64,000 bases of DNA from Nemertoderma westbladi (taxonomy: Eukaryota > Xenacoelomorpha > Nemertodermatida > Nemertodermatidae), in contig JAUCBJ010007116.1 in the NCBI GenBank assembly GCA_032718475.1, forward strand, positions 1 through 64,000, given 5' to 3'. Made by a program: the position numbers and the translations under genes. Positions within the stretch are counted from its first letter, which is position 1, and each line of letters opens with the position of its first letter. The notes beneath the pieces were generated by a model. It searched no databases. It saw only the letters and a program-made list of their open reading frames with translations, and was not told the origin of the DNA. Shown piece after piece: positions 52,146 through 64,000 of the stretch.

Positions 52146-55100
52146 GGCGTTATTAAGAATGTATCGCCTCCTGTAACAATAATGATTGGCTTGGGCGTTA
52201 TAAAGAATGTATCGCCTCCTGTAACAATAATGATTGGCTCGGGCGTTATTAAGAATGTATCGCCTCCTGTAACAATAATGATTGGCTCGGGCGTTATTAA
52301 GAATGTATCGCCTCCTGTAACAATAATGATTTTCTCGGGCGTTATTAAGAATGTATCGCCTCCTGTAACAGTAATGATTGGCTCGGACGTTATTAAGAAT
52401 GTATCGCCTCCTGTAACGATAATGATTGGCTCGGGCGTTATTAAGAATGTATCGCCTCCTGTAACAATAATGATTTTCTCGGGCGTTATTAAGAATGTAA
52501 CGCCTCCTGTAACGATAATGATTGGCTCGGTCGTTATTAAGAATGTATCGCCTCCTGTAACAATAATGATTTTCTCGGGCGTTATTAAGAATGTATCGCC
52601 TCCTGTAACAATAATGATTGGCTCGGGCGTTATTAAGAATGTATCGCCTCCTGTAACGATAATGATTGGCTCGGGCGTTATTAAGAATGTATCGCCTCTT
52701 GTAACGATAATGATTGGCTCGGGCGTTATTAAGAATGTATCGCCTCCTGTAACAATAATGATTGGCTCGGGCGTTATTAAGAATGTATCGCCTCCTGTAA
52801 CGATAATGATTGGCTCGGGCGTTATTAAGAATGTATCGCCTCCTGTAACAATAATGATTGGCTCGGGCGTTATTAAGAATGTATCGCCTCCTGTAACAGT
52901 AATGATTGGCTCGGGCGTTATTAAGAATGTAACGCCTCCTGTAACAATAATGATTGGCTCGGGCGTTATTAAGAATGTATCGCCTCCTGTAACGATAATG
53001 ATTGGCTCGGGTGTTATTAAGAATGTATCGCCTCCTGTAACGATAATGATTGGCTCGGGCGTTATTAAGAATGTATCTCCTCCTGTAACAATAATGATTG
53101 GCTCGGGCGTTATTAAGAATGTAACGCCTCCTGTAACAATAATGATTGGCTCGGGCGTTATTAAGAATGTATCGCCTCCTGTAACGATAATGATTGGCTC
53201 GGGCGTTATTAAGAATGTATCGCCTCCTGTAACAATAATGATTGGCTCGGGCGTTATTAAGAATGTAACGCCTCCTGTAACAATAATGATTGGCTCGGGC
53301 GTTATTAAGAATGTATCGCCTCCTGTAACAATAATGATTGGCTCGGGCGTTATTAAGAATGTATCGCCTCCTGTAACGATAATGATTGGCTCGGGTGTTA
53401 TTAAGAATGTATCGCCTCCTGTAACAATAATGATTGGTTCGGGCGTTATTAAGAATGTAACGCCTCCTGTAACGATAATGATTGGCTCGGGCGTTATTAA
53501 GAATGTAACGCCTCCTGTAACAATAATGATTGGCTCGGGCGTTATTAAGAATGTATCGCCTCCTGTAACAATAATGATTGGCTCGGGCGTTATTAAGAAT
53601 GTATCGCCTCCTGTAACAATAATGATTGGCTCGGGCGTTATTAAGAATGTATCGCCTCCTGTAACAATAATGATTGGCTCGGGCGTTATTAAGAATGTAT
53701 CGCCTCCTGTAACAGTAATGATTGGCTCGGGCGTTATTAAGAATGTATCGCCTCCTGTAACGATAATGATTGGCTCGGGCGTTATTAAGAATGTATCGCC
53801 TCCTGTAACGATAATGAAAGGCTCGGGCGTTATTAAGAATGTATCGCCTCCTGTAACAATAATGATTGGCTCGGGCGTTATTAAGAATGTATCGCCTCCT
53901 GTAACAATAATGGTTGGCTCGGGCGTTATTAAGAATGTATCGCCTCCTGTAACAATAATGATTGGCTCGGGCGTTATTAAGAATGTATCGCCTCCTGTAA
54001 CAATAATGGTTGGCTCGGGCGTTATTAAGAATGTATCGCCTCCTGTAACGATAATGATTGGCTCGGGCGTTATTAAGAATGTATCGCCTCCTGTAACAAT
54101 AATGATTGGCTCGGGCGTTATTAAGAATGTATCGCCTCCTGTAACAATAATGGTTGGCTCGGGCGTTATTAAGAATGTATCGCCTCCTGTAACAATAATG
54201 ATTGGCTCGGGCGTTATTAAGAATGTATCGCCTCCTGTAACAATAATGGTTGGCTCGGGCGTTATTAAGAATGTATCGCCTCCTGTAACAGTAATGATTG
54301 GCTCGGGCGTTATTAAGAATGTATCGCCTCCTGTAACAATAATGATTGGCTCGGGCGTTATTAAGAATGTAACGCCTCCTGTAACAATAATGATTGGCTC
54401 GGGCGTTATTAAGAATGTATCGCCTCCTGTAACAATAATGATTGGCTCGGGCGTTATTAAGAATGTATCGCCTCCTGTAACAATAATGATTGGCTGGGCG
54501 TTATTAAGAATGTATCGCCTCCTGTAACAATAATGATTGGCTCGGGCGTTATTAAGAATGTATCGCCTCCTGTAACAATAATGAAGGGCTCGGGCGTTAT
54601 TAAGAATGTATCGCCTCCTGTAACAATAATGATTGGCTCGGGCGTTATTAAGAATGTATCGCCTCCTGTAACAATAATGATTGGCTCGGGCGTTATTAAG
54701 AATGTATCGCCTCCTGTAACAATAATGATTGGCTCGGGCGTTATTAAGAATGTATCGCCTCCTGTAACAATAATGATTGGCTCGGGCGTTATTAAGAATG
54801 TATCGACTCCTGTAACAATAATGAAGGGCTCGGGCGTTATTAAGAATGTATCGCCTCCTGTAACGATAATGATTGGCTCGGGCGTTATTAAGAATGTAAC
54901 GCCTCCTGTAACAATAATGATTGGCTCGGGCGTTATTAAGAATGTATCGCCTCCTGTAACGATAATGATTGGCTCGGCCGTTATTAAGAATGTAACGCCT
55001 CCTGTAACAATAATGATTGGCTCGGGCGTTATTAAGAATGTATCGCCTCCTGTAACAATAATGATTGGCTCGGGCGTTATTAAGAATGTATCGCCTCCTG

Positions 55101-58100
55101 TAACGATAATGGTTGGCTCGGGCGTTATTAAGAATGTATCGCCTCCTGTAACAATAATGATTGGCTCGGGCGTTATTAAGAATGTATCGCCTCCTGTAAC
55201 GATAATGATTGGCTCGGGCGTTATTAAGAATGTATCGCCTCCTGTAACAATAATGATTGGCTCGGGCGTTATTAAGAATGTATCGCCTCCTGTAACAATA
55301 ATGATTGGCTCGGGCGTTATTAAGAATGTATCGCCTCCTGTAACAATAATGATTGGCTCGGGCGTTATTAAGAATGTATCGCCTCCTGTAACGATAATGG
55401 TTGGCTCGGGCGTTATTAAGAATGTATCGCCTCCTGTAACAATAATGATTGGCTCGGGCGTTATTAAGAATGTATCGCCTCCTGTAACGATAATGATTGG
55501 CTCGGCCGTTATTAAGAATGTATCGCCTCCTGTAACAATAATGATTGGCTCGGGCGTTATTAAGAATGTATCGCCTCCTGTAACAATAATGATTGGTTCG
55601 GGCGTTATTAAGAATGTATCGCCTCCTGTAACAATAATGATTGGCTCGGGCGTTATTAAGAATGTATCGCCTCCTGTAACGATAATGATTGGCTCGGGCG
55701 TTATTAAGAATGTATCGCCTCCTGTAACAATAATGATTGGCTCGGCCGTTATTAAGAATGTATCGCCTCCTGTAACAATAATGATTGGCTCGGGCGTTAT
55801 TAAGAATGTATCGCCTCCTGTAACAATAATGATTGGCTCGGGCGTTATTAAGAATGTATCGCCTCCTGTAACAATAATGATTGGCTCGGGCGTTATTAAG
55901 AATGTATCGCCTCCTGTAACAATAATGATTGGCTCGGGCGTTATTAAGAATGTAACGCCTCCTGTAACGATAATGATTGGCTCGGGCGTTATTAAGAATG
56001 TAACGCCTCCTGTAACAATAATGATTGGTTCGGGCGTTATTAAGAATGTATCGCCTCCTGTAACAATAATGATTGGCTCGGGCGTTATTAAGAATGTATC
56101 GCCTCCTGTAACAATAATGATTGGCTGGGCGTTATTAAGAATGTATCGCCTCCTGTAACAATAATGATTGGCTGGGCGTTATTAAGAATGTATCGCCTCC
56201 TGTAACAATAATGATTGGCTCGGGCGTTATTAAGAATGTATCGCCTCCTGTAACAATAATGATTGGCTGGGCGTTATTAAGAATGTATCGCCTCCTGTAA
56301 CAATAATGATTGGCTCGGGCGTTATTAAGAATGTATCGCCTCCTGTAACAATAATGATTGGCTCGGGCGTTATTAAGAATGTATCGCCTCCTGTAACAAT
56401 AATGATTGGCTCGGGCGTTATTAAGAATGTATCGCCTCCTGTAACGATAATGATTGGCTCGGGCGTTATTAAGAATGTATCGCCTCCTGTAACAATAATG
56501 ATTGGCTCGGGCGTTATTAAGAATGTATCGCCTCCTGTAACAATAATGATTGGCTGGGCGTTATTAAGAATGTATCGCCTCCTGTAACAATAATGATTGG
56601 CTCGGGCGTTATTAAGAATGTATCGCCTCCTGTAACAATAATGATTGGCTCGGGCGTTATTAAGAATGTATCGCCTCCTGTAACAATAATGATTGGCTCG
56701 GGCGTTATTAAGAATGTATCGCCTCCTGTAACGATAATGATTGGCTCGGGCGTTATTAAGAATGTATCGCCTCCTGTAACAATAATGATTGGCTCGGGCG
56801 TTATTAAGAATGTATCGCCTCCTGTAACAATAATGATTGGCTCGGGCGTTATTAAGAATGTATCGCCTCCTGTAACAATAATGATTGGTTCGGGCGTTAT
56901 TAAGAATGTATCGCCTCCTGTAACAATAATGATTGGCTCGGGCGTTATTAAGAATGTATCTCCTCCTGTAACAATAATGATTGGCTCGGGCGTTATTAAG
57001 AATGTATCGCCTCCTGTAACAATAATGATTGGCTCGGGCGTTATTAAGAATGTATCGCCTCCTGTAACAATAATGATTGGCTCGGGCGTTATTAAGAATG
57101 TAACGCCTCCTGTAACAATAATGATTGGTTCGGGCGTTATTAAGAATGTATCGCCTCCTGTAACAATAATGATTGGCTCGGGCGTTATTAAGAATGTAAC
57201 GCCTCCTGTAACAATAATGATTGGCTCGGGCGTTATTAAGAATGTATCGCCTCCTGTAACGATAATGATTGGCTCGGGCGTTATTAAGAATGTAACGCCT
57301 CCTGTAACAATAATGATTGGTTCGGGCGTTATTAAGAATGTAACGCCTCCTGTAACAATAATGAAGGGCTCGGGCGTTATTAAGAATGTATCGCCTCCTG
57401 TAACAATAATGATTGGCTCGGGCGTTATTAAGAATGTATCGCCTCCTGTAACAATAATGATTGGCTCGGGCGTTATTAAGAATGTAACGCCTCCTGTAAC
57501 AATAATGATTGGTTCGGGCGTTATTAAGAATGTATCGCCTCCTGTAACAATAATGATTGGCTCGGGCGTTATTAAGAATGTATCGCCTCCTGTAACAATA
57601 ATGATTGGTTCGGGCGTTATTAAGAATGTAACGCCTCCTGTAACAATAATGATTGGTTCGGGCGTTATTAAGAATGTATCGCCTCCTGTAACAATAATGA
57701 TTTTCTCGGGCGTTATTAAGAATGTATCGCCTCCTGTAACAATAATGATTGGCTCGGGCGTTATTAAGAATGTAACGCCTCCTGTAACAATAATGATTGG
57801 TTCGGGCGTTATTAAGAATGTATCGCCTCCTGTAACAATAATGATTGGCTCGGGCGTTATTAAGAATGTATCGCCTCCTGTAACAATAATGATTGGCTCG
57901 GGCGTTATTAAGAATGTATCGCCTCCTGTAACAATAATGGTTGGCTCGGGTGTTATTAAGAATGTATCGCCTCATGTAACAATAATGATTGGCTCGGGCG
58001 TTATTAAGAATGTATCGCCTCCTGTAACAATAATGATTGGCTCGGGCGTTATTAAGAATGTATCGCCTCCTGTAACAATAATGATTGGCTCGGGCGTTAT

Positions 58101-58835
58101 TAAGAATGTATCGCCTCCTGTAACAATAATGGTTGGCTCGGGTGTTATTAAGAATGTATCGCCTCATGTAACAATAATGATTGGCTCGGGCGTTATTAAG
58201 AATGTATCGCCTCCTGTAACAATAATGATTGGCTCGGGCGTTATTAAGAATGTAACGCCTCCTGTAACAGTAATGATTGGCTCGGGCGTTATTAAGAATG
58301 TATCGCCTCCTGTAACAATAATGATTGGCTCGGGCGTTATTAAGAATGTATCGCCTCCTGTAACAATAATGATTGGCTCGGGCGTTATTAAGAATGTATC
58401 GCCTCCTGTAACAATAATGATTGGCTCGGGCGTTATTAAGAATGTATCGCCTCCTGTAACGATAATGATTGGCTCGGGCGTTATTAAGAATGTATCGCCT
58501 CCTGTAACGATAATGATTGGCTCGGGCGTTATTAAGAATGTATCGCCTCCTGTAACAATAATGATTGGCTCGGGCGTTATTAAGAATGTATCGCCTCCTG
58601 TAACAATAATGATTTTCTCGGGCGTTATTAAGAATGTATCGCCTCCTGTAACAATAATGATTGGCTCGGGCGTTATTAAGAATGTATCGCCTCCTGTAAC
58701 GATAAAACTAACGCGGTATTCCTATGGAATATACCTCATTTAACAATATATGGCTGCTTTTTATAACTTATTATTTTTATTTTTTTATTTTTACATTAAA
58801 GTACATCATGTATTAATTATGTAAAGTAAAATAAC

Positions 58836-61800
58836 ACGTCAATGTTTATTTGATAAGGAATGCCGACAATGTTTATTGGATAAGGAATGCCGACGATGTT
58901 TATTGGATAAGGAATGCCGACGATGTTTATTGGATAAGGAATACCGACGATGTTTATTGGATAAGGAATACCGACGATGTTTATTGGATAAGGAATGCCG
59001 ACGATGTTTATTGGATAAGGAATGCCGACGATGTTTATTGGATAAGGAATACCGACGATGTTTATTGGATAAGGAATACCGACGATGTTTATTGGATAAG
59101 GAATACCGACGATGTTTATTGGATAAGGAATGCCGACGATGTTTATTGGATAAGGAATGCCGACGATGTTTATTGGATAAGGAATGCCGACGATGTTTAT
59201 TGGATAAGGAATACCGACGATGTTTATTGGATAAGGAATACCGACGATGTTTATTGGATAAGGAATACCGACGATGTTTATTGGATAAGGAATGCCGACG
59301 ATGTTTATTGGATAAGGAATGCCGACGATGTTTATTGGATAAGGAATGCCGACGATGTTTATTGGATTAGGAATACCGACGATGTTTATTGGATAAGGAA
59401 TACCGACGATGTTTATTGGATAAAGAATACCGACGATGTTTATTTGATAAGGAATGCCGACGATGTTTATTGGATAAGGAATGCCGACGATATTTATTGG
59501 ATAAGGAATACCGACGATGTTTATTGGATAAGGAATGCCGACGATGTTTATTGGATAAGGAATACCGACGATGTTTATTTGATAAGGAATGCCGACGATG
59601 TTTATTGGATAAGGAATGCCGACGATGTTTATTGGATAAGGAATACCGACGATGTTTATTGGATAAGGAATGCCGACGTTGTTTTTTGGATAAGGAATAC
59701 CGACGATGTTTATTGGATAAGGAATACCGACGATGTTTATTGGATAAGGAATGCCGACGTTGTTTTTTGGATAAGGAATACCGACGATGTTTATTGGATA
59801 AGGAATACCGACGATGTTTATTGGATAAGGAATACCGACGATGTTTATTGGATAAGGAATGCCGACGATGTTTATTGGATAAGGAATACCGACAATGTTT
59901 ATTGGATTAGGAATACCGACGATGTTTATTGGATAAGGAATGCCGACGATGTTTATTGGATAAGGAATACCGACGATGTTTATTGGATAAGGAATGCCGA
60001 CGTTGTTTATTGGATAAGGAATGCCGACGATGTTTATTGGATAAGGAATACCGACGATGTTTATTTGATAAGGAATGCCGACGATGTTTATTGGATAAGG
60101 AATGCCGACGATGTTTATTGGATAAGGAATACCGACGATGTTTATTGGATAAGGAATACCGACGATGTTTATTGGATAAGGAATGCCGACGTTGTTTTTT
60201 GGATAAGGAATACCGACGATGTTTATTGGATAAGGAATACCGACGATGTTTATTGGATAAGGAATGCCGACGTTGTTTTTTGGATAAGGAATACCGACGA
60301 TGTTTATTGGATAAGGAATACCGACGATGTTTATTGGATAAGGAATACCGACGATGTTTATTGGATAAGGAATGCCGACGATGTTTATTGGATAAGGAAT
60401 ACCGACAATGTTTATTGGATTAGGAATACCGACGATGTTTATTGGATAAGGAATGCCGACGATGTTTATTGGATATGGAATACCGACGATGTTTATTGGA
60501 TAAGGAATGCCGACGTTGTTTTTTGGATAAGGAATACCGACGATGTTTATTGGATAAGGAATACCGACGATGTTTATTGGATAAGGAATACCGACGATGT
60601 TTATTGGATAAGGAATGCCGACGATGTTTATTGGATAAGGAATACCGACAATGTTTATTGGATTAGGAATACCGACGATGTTTATTGGATAAGGAATGCC
60701 GACGATGTTTTTTGGATAAGGAATACCAACGATGTTTATTGGATAAGGAATGCCGACGATGTTTATTGGATAAGGAATACCGACGATGTTTATTGGATAA
60801 GGAATGTCGACGATGTTTATTGGATAAGGAATGCCGACGATGTTTATTGGATAAGGAATACCGACGATGTTTATTTGATAAGGAATACCGACGATGTTTA
60901 TTGGATAAGGAATGCCGACGATGTTTTTTGGATAAGGAATACCGAAGATGTTTATTGGATAAGGAATACCGACAATGTTTATTGGATAAGGAATACCGAC
61001 GATGTTTATTGGATAAGGAATGCCGACGATGTTTATTGGATAAGGAATACCGACAATGTTTATTTGATAAGGAATACCGACGATGTTTATTGGATAAGGA
61101 ATGCCGACGATGTTTATTGGATAAGGAATACCGACGATGTTTATTGGATAAAGAATGCCGACGATGTTTATTGGATAAGGAATACCGACGATGTTTATTG
61201 GATAAGGAATGCCGACGATGTTTATTGGATAAGGAATACCGACGATGTTCATTGGATAAGGAATGCCGACGATGTTTATTGGATAAGGAATACCGACGAT
61301 GTTTATTGGATAAGGAATGCCGACGATGTTTATTGGATAAGGAATACCGACAATGTTTATTTGATAAGGAATACCGACGATGTTTATTGGATAAGGAATG
61401 CCGACGATGTTTATTGGATAAGGAATACCGACGATGTTTATTTGATAAGGAATACCGACGATGTTTATTGGATAAGGAATGCCGACGATGTTTATTGGAT
61501 AAGGAATACCGACGATGTTTATTGGAAAAGGAATGCCGACTATATTTATTGGATAAGGAATGCCGACTATATTTATTGGATAAGGAATGCCGACGATGTT
61601 TATTGGATAAGGAATGCCGACGATGTTTATTGGATAAGGAATACCGACGATGTTTATTGGATAAGGAATGCCGACGATGTTTATTGGATAAGGAATACCG
61701 ACGATGTTTATTGGATAAGGAATGCCGACGATGTTTATTGGATAAGGAATACCGACGATGTTTATTGGATAAGGAATGCCGACGATATTTATTGGATAAG

Positions 61801-64000
61801 GAATACCGACGATGTTTATTGGATAAGGAATGCCGACGATGTTTATTGGATAAGGAATACCGACGATGTTTATTGGATAAAGAATACCGACGATGTTTAT
61901 TGGATAAGGAATACCGACGATGTTTATTGGATAAGGAATACCGACAATGTTTATTGGATAAGGAATGCCGACGATGTTTATTGGATAAGGAATACCGACG
62001 ATGTTTATTGGATAAGGAATACCGACAATGTTTATTTGATAAGGAATACCGACGATGTTTATTGGATAAGGAATGCCGACAATGTTTATTGGATAAGGAA
62101 TGCCGACGATGTTTATTGGATAAGGAATACCGACGATGTTTATTGGATAAGGAATACCGACAATGTTTATTTGATAAGGAATACCGACGATGTTTATTGG
62201 ATAAGGAATGCCGACGATGTTTATTGGATAAGGAATACCGACGATGTTTATTGGATAAGGAATGCCGACGTTGTTTATTGGATAAGGAATGCCGACGATG
62301 TTTATTGGATAAGGAATACCGACGATGTTTATTTGATAAGGAATGCCGACGATGTTTATTGGATAAGGAATGCCGACGATGTTTATTGGATAAGGAATAC
62401 CGACGATGTTTATTGGATAAGGAATACCGACGATGTTTATTGGATAAGGAATGCCGACGTTGTTTTTTGGATAAGGAATACCGACGATGTTTATTGGATA
62501 AGGAATACCGACGATGTTTATTGGATAAGGAATGCCGACGTTGTTTTTTGGATAAGGAATACCGACGATGTTTATTGGATAAGGAATACCGACGATGTTT
62601 ATTGGATAAGGAATACCAACGATGTTTATTGGATAAGGAATGCCGACGATGTTTATTGGATAAGGAATACCGACAATGTTTATTGGATTAGGAATACCGA
62701 CGATGTTTATTGGATAAGGAATGCCGACGATGTTTATTGGATAAGGAATACCGACGATGTTTATTGGATAAGGAATGCCGACGTTGTTTTTTGGATAAGG
62801 AATACCGACGATGTTTATTGGATAAGGAATACCGACGATGTTTATTGGATAAGGAATGCCGACGTTGTTTTTTGGATAAGGAATACCGACGATGTTTATT
62901 GGATAAGGAATACCGACGATGTTTATTGGATAAGGAATGCCGACGTTGTTTTTTGGATAAGGAATACCGACGATGTTTATTGGATAAGGAATACCGACGA
63001 TGTTTATTGGATAAGGAATGCCGACGATGTTTATTGGATAAGGAATGCCGACGATATTTATTGGATAAGGAATACCGACGATGTTTACTGGATAAGGAAT
63101 ACCGACGATGTTTATTGGATAAGGAATACCGACAATGTTTATTGGATAAGGAATGCCGACGATGTTTATTGGATAAGGAATACCGACGATGTTTATTGGA
63201 TAAGGAATACCGACAATGTTTATTTGATAAGGAATACCGACGATGTTTATTGGATAAGGAATGCCGACGATGTTTATTGGATAAGGAATACCGACGATGT
63301 TTATTGGATAAGGAATGCCGACGATGTTTATTGGATAAGGAATACCGACGATGTTTATTGGATAAGGAATGCCGACGATGTTTATTGGATAAGGAATACC
63401 GACGATGTTTATTGGATAAGGAATACCGACGATGTTTATTTGATAAGGAATACCGACGATGTTTATTGGATAAAGAATACCGACGATGTTTATTGGATAA
63501 AGAATACCGACGATGTTTATTTGATAAGGAATACCGACGATGTTTATTGGATAAGGAATGCCGACGATGTTTATTGGATAAGGAATACCGACGATGTTTA
63601 TTTGATAAGGAATACCGACGATGTTTATTGGATAAGGAATGCCGACGATGTTTATTGGATAAGGAATACCGACGATGTTTATTGGATAAGGAATGCCGAC
63701 GATGTTTATTGGATAAGGAATACCGACGATGTTTATTTGATAAGGAATACCGACGATGTTTATTGGATAAGGAATGCCGACGATGTTTATTGGATAAGGA
63801 ATACCGACGATGTTTATTGGATAAGGAATACCGACGATGTTTATTTGATAAGGAATACCGACGATGTTTATTGGATAAGGAATGCCGACGATGTTTATTG
63901 GATAAGGAATACCGACGATGTTTATTTGATAAGGAATACCGACGATGTTTATTGGATAAGGAATGCCGACGATGTTTATTGGATAAGGAATACCGACGAT
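58836..64000. repeat. 27-bp minisatellite, about 190 units, runs off right edge
   Basis: Units of GATAAGGAATACCGACGATG plus TTTATTG. The most frequent variation is A/G in GAATACC/GAATGCC; others are TTTATTTG, GACGTTGTTTTTTG and GACAATG. In the plus frame it reads DKEYRRCLL or DKECRRCLL, in one minus frame INIVGIPYP; neither has other coding support. GGATTAGG variants at 59368, 59908, 60421, 60664 and 62689 lie at multiples of 27 (20, 19, 9 and 75 units) in similar contexts, again pointing to block duplication. Only about 130 bp separate it from the 48-bp array. Confidence 0.97.

Larger units (their letters stand above)
32606..58705. repeat. Giant 48-bp minisatellite, about 500 units, with a nested retrotransposon
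   Basis: Head-to-tail units of 48 bp, for example ATTGGCTCGGGCGTTATTAA followed by GAATGTATCGCCTCCTGTAACAATAATG as its second part; near-identical across 24 kb apart from the insertion at 45393-47152. Common variants: ATCGCC/AACGCC, AACAATA/AACGATA/AACAGTA, ATTGGC/ATTTTC/AAGGGC, GGGCG/GGCCG, and a 47-bp unit lacking the C of GGCTCGGG. Each unit holds an inverted CCAAT box (ATTGG) and several CpGs. One plus and two minus frames lack stops, giving many long, purely repetitive frames (plus-strand unit MIGSGVIKNVSPPVTI); I do not regard these as genes. The array begins beside the PPxY-tail exon. Confidence 0.98.

Noticed and set aside
32606-58743. Many long frames of MIGSGVIKNVSPPVTI or IIIVTGGDTFLITPEP repeats as structural proteins
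   Set aside because: They are generated by the 48-bp array in several frames on both strands and are repeatedly broken by 47-bp units. They lack any non-repetitive sequence at their ends.
58836-64000. DKEYRRCLL and INIVGIPYP repeat proteins
   Set aside because: Same reason: the 27-bp unit lacks stops in several frames, and the frames end at random variant units.
32606-64000. CRISPR-like arrays
   Set aside because: There are no unique spacers between constant repeats, unit-to-unit identity is continuous, and the setting is eukaryotic.

Overview
The window is animal (metazoan) genomic DNA, from an invertebrate I cannot place further. Evidence: a tubulin cofactor E gene, a class I glucose-type (SLC2) transporter, an SLC6 amino-acid transporter with an extracellular layout typical of animals, a BEL/Pao LTR retrotransposon, APE-type non-LTR retrotransposons, a tRNA-derived SINE, and a GT-AG intron. 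By my estimate about half of the window is tandem-repeat DNA.

Layout. 1-5716 (minus strand): 5' part of a BEL/Pao retrotransposon. One uninterrupted frame from 3504 runs off the left edge; tandem and palindromic repeats lie upstream of it. 6972-9218: a 51-bp minisatellite. 9474-13713: two minus-strand genes, each a single open exon, TBCE and an SLC2 glucose-type transporter. 14761-15986: a decayed copy of the window's RTE-like retrotransposon. 15987-18051: old repeat debris. 18052-20643: a plus-strand, single-exon SLC6 (B0AT-like) transporter. 21126-22597: a segment bounded by 26-bp perfect inverted repeats, holding a perfect 163-bp palindrome and another retrotransposon fragment. 22871-23215: an older fragment in which a 15-bp minisatellite has arisen. 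23429-27190: an apparently full-length retrotransposon with an intact endonuclease/reverse transcriptase ORF. 27288-27783: a compact gene (TATA box, 84-aa secreted eight-cysteine peptide, poly(A) signals). 27940-28150: a SINE. 28151-32068: mostly non-coding. 32069-32600 (minus): the last two exons of a gene with a PPxY-containing tail, separated by a 213-bp intron. 32606-58705: a huge 48-bp minisatellite (about 500 units) interrupted by a retrotransposon copy with an 11-bp target-site duplication. 58836-64000: a 27-bp minisatellite running off the right edge.

The host-like genes look like unrelated housekeeping or membrane genes; I see no operon-like functional link. The main interest is the repeat biology. 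One retrotransposon family has seeded five copies, one of which spawned a minisatellite and another of which dates part of the giant array. The array has higher-order structure. The units of five separate minisatellites are all multiples of three bases. I recognised no new enzymatic or defence system. All calls come from reading the sequence and from memory of protein families; nothing was searched against a database.
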